From: Trichostrongylus colubriformis
Taxonomy: Eukaryota; Nematoda; Chromadorea; Rhabditida; Trichostrongylidae
Reading direction: 5' to 3'
Assembly (NCBI GenBank): GCA_963978905.1
Contig: OZ022257.1
Coordinates: 13,476,509-13,540,508 of the forward strand
Length of the DNA stretch: 64,000 nucleotides
Shown here: one piece after another, positions 58,110 through 64,000 of the stretch
Layout: each line of letters opens with the position of its first letter
Position numbering within the stretch: position 1 is the first letter of the stretch
Notes under the pieces: generated by a model
The model's database searches: none
Told to the model about the DNA's origin: nothing
Seen by the model: the letters and a program-made list of their open reading frames with translations, nothing else
Position numbers and translations under genes: made by a program

Positions 58110-59152
58110 GGCCGCCTCATTCATATTTTGCGCACCGACGGCGGCGAGTATAAAATCCTGTGCCCGCCGGCGACCACGGAGGCACTGTGGTGACGCGCTC
58201 CATTCATGACACTCTTGATCCAGCCATACTACAGGGGTACCGAAAAAAAAGTAGTTTCGCTCACGGCTCACATCCGCCAAGTATACAATACATAGGAAAA
58301 CGAAAGGGATAAAAATACTGGAGACAAACAAAAAAATTAAATAAATACTTATTCAATTAATTAATTAATTAATTAATTAAATATTGGACAAAATAATCCC
58401 AAAATGTTCCTCTAACAACAGGAACAAGCTGTGGCTTACTACGTCTGCCTTCATCGAAATGCGAAGCCTTCAGACGGTGCAGTCGGGCTTCAGAGCACCT
58501 ACGGTATCAAGGTTCGCTTAAAACAGTGGAGGCAGGTTCTGTGGCAGGTTTTCCGTGGGAAGCTTTCTAACGATTGCCCCTTTGGTTCATGGAAGTCACA
58601 GAGCCCCTGCTCGAACAAAGCTACTATGAACCGAAGTGTCATTTTTCATGCCTCAAATCCGCTTCGCCTCGGGAGGGGTTTCAGTGTAATGACGTTTTGG
58701 TTCTTGGAAACGACGAATGTTGGGAGCCTGGAAAAAATGGAATACTTAAGGGCACCATCCAATATGAATCCCTTCAGATACCCAGAGTGAACGGAACTTC
58801 TCAAAGTTGTGAACAAGGGTGGTGAAATCTCGGATTTTGCCGTGTTGAGGTGACACATCATTTTCACCCAGAATAAGCTCCCGATTCTGTTCGTGCAGAA
58901 GGCTCCCACGGAGTTCAGTGATGTTATGAGGTGTGCTCTTGAATTTGGGAGGGAAATACTCTTAGAAATTTGCTGAATTTCGACTAATGTGGGGTTGAAA
59001 GTGGAGAAAAAACTACTTTTTAGGCACCCCCTGCTTAGTGTGATGATCGTGGCGAGAGCTCACGAATTTGGATCCGAAAAGTTTGGCACTGCTCACGTGA
59101 TTTTGCCGCGCTACCGTCAGTTACAGCGCCGGTGCGCAAAGTATGAACGCCA
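58110..59152. mobile_element. GGCCGC-family foldback element interrupted by a second element
   Basis: The left end GGCCGCCTCATTCATATTTT and right end GGTGCGCAAAGTATGAACGC belong to the family. Comparison with 54624-54840 shows that about 0.8 kb (58234-59031) was inserted later. This insert has ends GGGGTACCGAAAAAAAAGTA and, reverse-complemented, GGGGTGCCTAAAAAGTAG. Its flanks TACTACAG and TGCTTAGT may be a decayed 8-bp duplication, as in hAT elements. Confidence 0.55.
58355..58382. repeat. (AATT)n microsatellite
   Basis: Seven tandem AATT units inside the inserted element. Confidence 0.9.
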
Positions 59153-59375
59153 CCTTGAGGCTCCTATAGGTATATCAATGAGAAAGAACTTGTTTTCGAC
59201 ACCACAGTTCGTATAGTTTTATTCGCACTTAGAATAAAGTGTCACATGTTCGAGCTCATGATATGATCGGCAGCTGAGTACATCTAGTTCAGTCACGGCG
59301 CGACACTATTGTGGGAGGCGAGTTGCTCAAAAACATGTGTAATAATAAAGTGCATCACTGTATCACGGCGACCAC

Positions 59376-59386
59376 CAATATAAATA
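59376..59386 (+). promoter_or_regulatory. TATA-box candidate of the right secreted-protein gene
   Basis: AATATAAATAGA lies about 85 nt before the ATG. The left copy has the related TATTTAAATT at the matching place. Position relative to the unknown mRNA start is inferred. Confidence 0.4.
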
Positions 59387-59464
59387 GACCACGGTCATAT
59401 CGGCTCCTCATCGGTTCGTGCCTGGTTGTTCCGCACTTTCACTCGGCGCAGCCACTCTTCGACG

Positions 59465-60502
59465 ATGATGCTGATCCTTCTGGCCATTTTGGTCGGCACC
59501 GTGCCTTCCGAGTCGTCGCTCGTAAACAGTGACTATAGGGTGGGCAACTCAATGGAGTTATTCAGTTTAAGACTGTTACTTAATTGGAGTTGAAATGGAC
59601 TGTAATGAAAGTTGTGTATCCCTCAATAAGTCTCGTAATATACTTCTTCTAGGTTCACAATGACCACTGCAAATACAGTGAGGTTAAGCAGCAACCGTTT
59701 AAAGAAATCGCCAACTCGTCACTACGATCATTCCTTTTGAGAAAACTGAGAGGGATTGTAAGTTATACAAGGTAATTTGAAAGGGGCTCATGAGGCGTGC
59801 ATCTGTTAAGGGGGATACTGACTGCGTGCAGTCTTACCAAGTGGAGTTCAACAACGACAGCAATCCGTTTTATGTCTTTCGCATCGACCGTGAGGTAAGC
59901 TGTCACCGATCCAATCCACAAAACATCTATGCGTGTCCTCGACTACAACTGAGCCTGTACTCAGTCAGTGCTCCGAGAATATTCTTCGGGTGTATGAAGG
60001 GCGAAGGAGTCGTAAGAGCGCGAGGCATTCTCGCGATGGGCGCAGTAAGGAATCAAAAACGAAAATTGTAGAATCACTGATTTCCAGATATCACACATTT
60101 CAGACAAGATTTTCACGGAACTATACCGTCTGCGGTGTGGTTACTGTGGTTGGTGGCGACTTCATGTGGAAGTCATGTGATAAATCGAAATTCAAAGACT
60201 ATCTTCTAAAGTGTGAGAGCGAAGAGAATAGACATCCACAACTGCCACCTGTTCTGTCATGCGACCGGACCCCTAATCCTGTCTCGCCGGTCAGTCCTCC
60301 CAATGAGGACGCTCCGCCCACCCTCCCTCCGAGGTCCGATTCCCTCAATAAGGTCACTCCTTCCAATCCTCCCATTAAAGACACTCCGCACACACCTCCA
60401 CCGCGGGATTTCACTACTATCCCTCCCCGAGCAGTTGCCAATGAGAAATCCACTACTAAAAAAGGGTTCCTAAGCAAGCTCAATTGTTTCACTTGTTTTT
60501 GA
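59465..60502 (+). CDS. Secreted Cys-containing protein with proline-rich tail, right copy (unknown family)
   Basis: Plus-strand exons: 59465-59521 (donor GTAAAC; alternative end 59539), 59653-59757, 59811-59894, 60104-60502. All are in phase 0, giving 214 aa. The signal peptide is identical to the left copy. The domain keeps all cysteines: DHCKYSEVKQQPF, DCVQSYQVEF, NYTVCGVVTV, MWKSCDKSKF, LLKCES. The tail is proline-rich but shorter, with only a decayed trace of the 15-residue repeat, and ends KGFLSKLNCFTCF. Introns are 131, 53 and 209 bp; the third has the same length as in the left copy. An indel between copies falls in the tiny intron 2 and leaves the frame intact, which supports the model and continued selection. 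The gene is transcribed away from its sister, with start codons 5.15 kb apart. Function unknown. Confidence 0.75.
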
Positions 60503-60545
60503 TAACATTGTGCTGGCACCAAAATTGAACCTGTTACATTATTGA

Positions 60546-60551
60546 GAATAA
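60546..60551 (+). terminator. Polyadenylation signal AATAAA of the right secreted-protein gene
   Basis: AATAAA lies 44 nt after the stop codon, at the same relative place as in the left copy. Confidence 0.65.
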
Positions 60552-60899
60552 AGGTTTGCATTCATGTAGTATTGTTTTTGAGAGAGATCACCATCTTCCT
60601 CGATATTTCTCAGACGCCACGCTTTCGTTTTAGCAATACTCCAGGAATCAGAGCGGAAGAGTGTGGTAAATCCCCAAATGTCGCCCTGGTTGTTGATCCT
60701 GAAATGTTTCATATTTGCCAACGATACTGCGATATTTCTATGGGTCACGGCTTTGGTTGCCATACTTTTAGATTTGACATAAAGTTGCACACATTGTGTG
60801 ACAAAGGCAAGGTAATAATGATGGAGAAGGCTAGGCTCAGTGAGTTCCTTTTCTACACTTGCCATCTAGCTAGCGTGAGTTTACTTGGAATATAGGAGA

Positions 60900-62880
60900 T
60901 GTTCTGAATCGTTGTAAAGTAGCTGGTTTCACACCATCAGCCGTTAGAGATTTAAGACGTCAGCACGAAGCACCCCTTCTATGTCACCTTTAACCCTCTA
61001 TCTCCACAGCTTTCTTTCTATCGCGATGAGGCTACATTCTTTTTTGCAGCATTAGAAAATTTTTCAAAGAGCTCCCTCGTAAGCTGTATCACAGATATGC
61101 CTTTGAGCAAAACCAAAAGGGTCCACCCGGTGTGTTCAAAAACACACAGCTCCTTACAGTGCTGTCGATACTCCTTTACTCCTGTTTTTAAACCCAATCT
61201 GTGTCTGATGAATGGTATGGGGGGGGGGGGGGATCAGTGAACATGTTGATGTATTACCGAAAAAAGGAAACTACATATTAATACCTTTCATTTTTATGTC
61301 TAGCAAGGGGTTTGTACCCCTGTGTCAGAATTTCGCACTGCGGCGTATAGCAAGCGAAGCGATGCGGACGAGCTGGGGCCGTGTTGTTGGGACTCAGAGC
61401 AATTACAGATCAACTGTGGACGACGCCCCTAGCATTACCGTGAAATAGCTCTGAGAATCGACTCGCGTAACTCGCACACACACACCACGTCGCACGCCGC
61501 TTCCCTGGTGTGAAATCCTGACATTAGGCTATACACCCAGTAGCAAGTAATTCATTAAAGAAATGTCAATCAATGCAGTGACCACCGTTTTAGCCTCAAA
61601 GAAATCACTGGCAGTAACAGGAAGGCTTCTGCGGCATGGGAAGTGACTAATGGAAGCTTTGATGAAAAGATGGACCACGCCATAACGCATACAAAAAACA
61701 TCGTGTATTGCTGCGCACTGTAGCCTCTTGCACCAAGTACCCAGTAAACATATTTTTCTGTTGATACAGCGATCAAACACGTTCTGTTGTCAATAACGAT
61801 TTTAGTACTGATCACTTACGTAGTCTTCTAGGGGAAAACGTATTTGGAAAGCGTAGTGTAGCAACGAAACAATTGTGATATTTTTGCTTGATATTAAGTG
61901 AATTTGGTGCAGCACGGTACAAAACCTTACAGTGAACGATGTACATCCTTTTTCACACTAACGATGCAGCAGGCAATTCTTTGAACACGGGTCAAATTCC
62001 AATCCAGTGAGGATCAACTGGGGCTAAATGAAACGAGGAGCAGCATCCCATCAAAAACATGTTAGGCGATTTGGAAAAGCCTGGAGTGGCGAAAGTCTTC
62101 GTTAACCAGCACTAGACTGTATCTGATCCCCCGAAGGTTTCATGCGGTGCTATTGTTTGATAAAACATTCAGACGTAGTTCGTCATAAATATGGTGACAA
62201 CCAGACATAACTATTTATGTGGTGTTTGTGCAAGAAAAAACCGCAACTCGTAATGGTACGCTGTGAATTCCTGAGACTTACCAAATTTGGATGTTGACTG
62301 CTACAAAATAAATGCATGACCATTCGATATGACTGCTTTAGACAAGATCCTCAACTCGAAGACGTTTCGGGACCACTCTGGCAATTGTACCGCGGTGTTT
62401 CTTTCACCAAAAGAAGGCTCAATAATGAAATCACATGAGTAATTTCCAGTATGGGTACATGCCGGTTGAAGGTAATCGAATCGGTTTTCGCAAATCTCGT
62501 TTTTCTGATAGTTCAGAAGTACTGGTCGAACATAGTTGACCATCGGAGAAGGATAAATAAGAAGGACTGTAGTGCAGGTATTCTAAAGAGATTTTCTTGT
62601 AAGCTCCAGGGTTATGGTTGAACCCCCACAAGAGAGAGAGCACATTCAATTCACACAGAAAAGAAACTTTAAAGGCAAAGAATAATTTTTGAGTGAGAGC
62701 ACAGGGGTGATGAAGAAACCAAAGCAAACTTCTAAAAACTCTGAAAGCAATGTCTTCTTGAGCTGAATTGAAGGAATTATAGCCCAAGAGTAAGCGTTTA
62801 GATAAGTTTTCAAGTGATGTTATCACCCGATAACACTGCCTTTTTTCAAAATCTCTTCCGTAATCTGATCGCAATCAATT
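60900..62880. other. Outer part of the right arm, no gene recognised
   Basis: About 60900-61370 and 61760-62020 have no match in the left arm; the rest does. A 147-codon minus frame (62431-62874) is broken in the left-arm counterpart, so it is probably not coding. Confidence 0.4.
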
Positions 62881-63263
62881 TGAGATCACCTTTTTTAAGC
62901 GGCTTCCTCCCCTGTCCCGCCGGCCAAATTGAAGATGGGCGTTGGTCATCTTAAGATGGTGGTCACCGTCTGGTTCGAAAGCTCTGCAGCCGTTTATTAC
63001 TCATCCTCGTGCCGCAGTATGGGCACACTCTCTGCTCAACCAAGAATGGAACCAAGTCATTTAAATAATAGCAAACTGCTCCATCAAGGGCATACGTCAC
63101 ACGATGGAGTGGGGAAAGCGCTGGGGCGCCGATCATGGCTTTAGAGATGTGGTGAGCGTGATTTAAGGGCGCACCGGGAACGCGCGGCTCACATTCCAGC
63201 ATTTTCACCGCTCTCCGGGTGATGTTAGAAGACAAGCGGATACTTCCGCTGTTGCAAGAGTAA

Positions 63264-63455
63264 GGCCGCGGTCATACTTTACGTGTCTGCGGCAGGGCGT
63301 GGCCGCGTATCTTGCGTCTCCACACTGCCTCGTTGCCTGCGTCATGCTCTCTGCACCTCCCCCGTGCCACTCTCTCTCGCTGCCTGTGAGAGAGAGTGGC
63401 ACGGGGGAGGTGCAGAGAGCATGACGCAGGCAACGAGGCAGTGTGGAGACGCAAG
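63264..63455. mobile_element. GGCCGC-family hairpin element, cut by an assembly gap
   Basis: Starts GGCCGCGGTCATACTTTACG after TAA (63261-63263) and runs through an almost perfect palindrome (GTGCCACTCTCTCTC / GAGAGAGAGTGGCAC) into the gap. The left arm lacks it: the matching site near 50390 is unbroken (TGTAAGGAATC on the minus strand). Confidence 0.85.
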
Positions 63456-63655
63456 NNNNNNNNNNNNNNNNNNNNNNNNNNNNNNNNNNNNNNNNNNNNN
63501 NNNNNNNNNNNNNNNNNNNNNNNNNNNNNNNNNNNNNNNNNNNNNNNNNNNNNNNNNNNNNNNNNNNNNNNNNNNNNNNNNNNNNNNNNNNNNNNNNNNN
63601 NNNNNNNNNNNNNNNNNNNNNNNNNNNNNNNNNNNNNNNNNNNNNNNNNNNNNNN
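63456..63655. other. Assembly gap (200 N)
   Basis: Exactly 200 undefined bases. Frames that cross it are meaningless. Confidence 1.
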
Positions 63656-63666
63656 TGCAAGAGTAA

Positions 63667-63905
63667 GGCCGCGGTCATACTTTACGTGTCTGCGGCAGGG
63701 CGTGGCCGCGTATCTTGCGTCTCCACACTGCCTCGTTGCCTGCGTCATGCTCTCTGCACCTCCCCCGTGCCACTCTCTCTCGCTGCCTGTGAGAGAGAGT
63801 GGCACGGGGGAGGTGCAGAGAGCATGACGCAGGCAACGAGGCAGTGTGGAGACGCAAGATACGCGGCCACGCCCTGCCGCAGACACGTAAAGTATGACCG
63901 CGGCC
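63667..63905. mobile_element. GGCCGC-family hairpin element, full 239-bp copy after the gap
   Basis: Full palindrome from GGCCGCGGTCATAC to GTATGACCGCGGCC. The first 203 bases after the gap repeat the 203 before it (63253-63455). Flanks are mirror images (TAA left, TTA right) instead of a direct TAA duplication, which points to an assembly artefact rather than a second insertion. Confidence 0.8.
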
Positions 63906-64000
63906 TTACTCTTGCAACAGCGGAAGTATCCGCTTGTCTTCTAACATCACCCGGAGAGCGGTGAAAATGCTGGAATGTGAGCCGCGCGTTTCCCGGTGCG
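63906..64000. repeat. Mirror copy of 63161-63263
   Basis: Reverse complement of the sequence before the gap with a single extra T in about 95 bases (CGCGTTTCCC against CGCGTTCCC). Confidence 0.9.

Larger units (their letters stand above)
57210..63255. repeat. Right arm of the large inverted duplication
   Basis: Counterpart of 50395-55440, read in the opposite direction. Gene, polyadenylation signals and flanks are preserved. The arm ends next to a GGCCGC-family hairpin element and an assembly gap. Confidence 0.85.

Noticed and set aside
62431..62874. 147-codon minus-strand ORF in the right arm
   Set aside because: The left-arm counterpart at about 51.1-51.75 kb is interrupted by stops and indels, so the frame is not conserved.
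63205..63964. Several ORFs of 120-200 codons across the gap
   Set aside because: They contain undefined bases and translate a hairpin transposon in both directions.
1..64000. CRISPR array, bacterial operon or prophage
   Set aside because: Introns, poly(A) signals and nematode transposons show eukaryotic nuclear DNA; no regular spacer array exists.

Overview
The window looks like nuclear DNA of a parasitic nematode, most likely a strongylid of the hookworm type. The intron-exon structure supports this: short exons, some introns of only 52-65 bp, TTTCAG acceptors and an acceptor directly before a start codon as in spliced-leader trans-splicing. The protein families and the dense load of mariner, Tc1 and foldback elements point the same way. 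The species cannot be fixed from sequence alone. Coding exons fill only about 5 percent of the window; most open frames here are chance ORFs in repeats or introns.

Region 1 (1-14.4 kb) holds two same-strand (minus) paralogous genes for Golgi-type carbohydrate sulfotransferases. The one at 7.5-14.1 kb is nearly complete. Of the one at 1.9-4.9 kb only the first three recognisable exons lie in the window. Introns and flanks carry mariner remnants, foldback elements and tRNA-like repeats.

Region 2 (14.4-22 kb) has a dispersed tRNA-derived repeat family, a 2-copy tandem duplication and a seven-exon minus-strand gene (18.8-21.7 kb) for a secreted GM2-activator/ML-type lipid-binding protein.

Region 3 (22-50 kb) is mainly intergenic or intronic repeat DNA: a mariner nested in a TTAA-bounded foldback element, copies of a 0.45 kb inverted-repeat transposon, a Tc1-like transposase pseudogene, a Mutator-like foldback element with a perfect 9-bp target duplication, a Penelope-like reverse transcriptase remnant, and a few isolated exon-like segments of unknown gene.

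Region 4 (50.4-63.3 kb) is a large inverted duplication. Its arms carry two divergently transcribed copies of a four-exon gene for a secreted, cysteine-containing protein with a proline-rich tail that I cannot assign to a family. Comparison of the arms dates several transposon insertions and reveals their empty sites. The right edge (63.25-64.0 kb) holds a 200-N gap flanked by a repeated hairpin element, followed by a mirror image of the preceding sequence, probably an assembly artefact.

The best candidates for something undescribed are the divergent gene pair with its conserved intronic block, and the foldback elements. I found no CRISPR array, operon-like bacterial system or intact virus.
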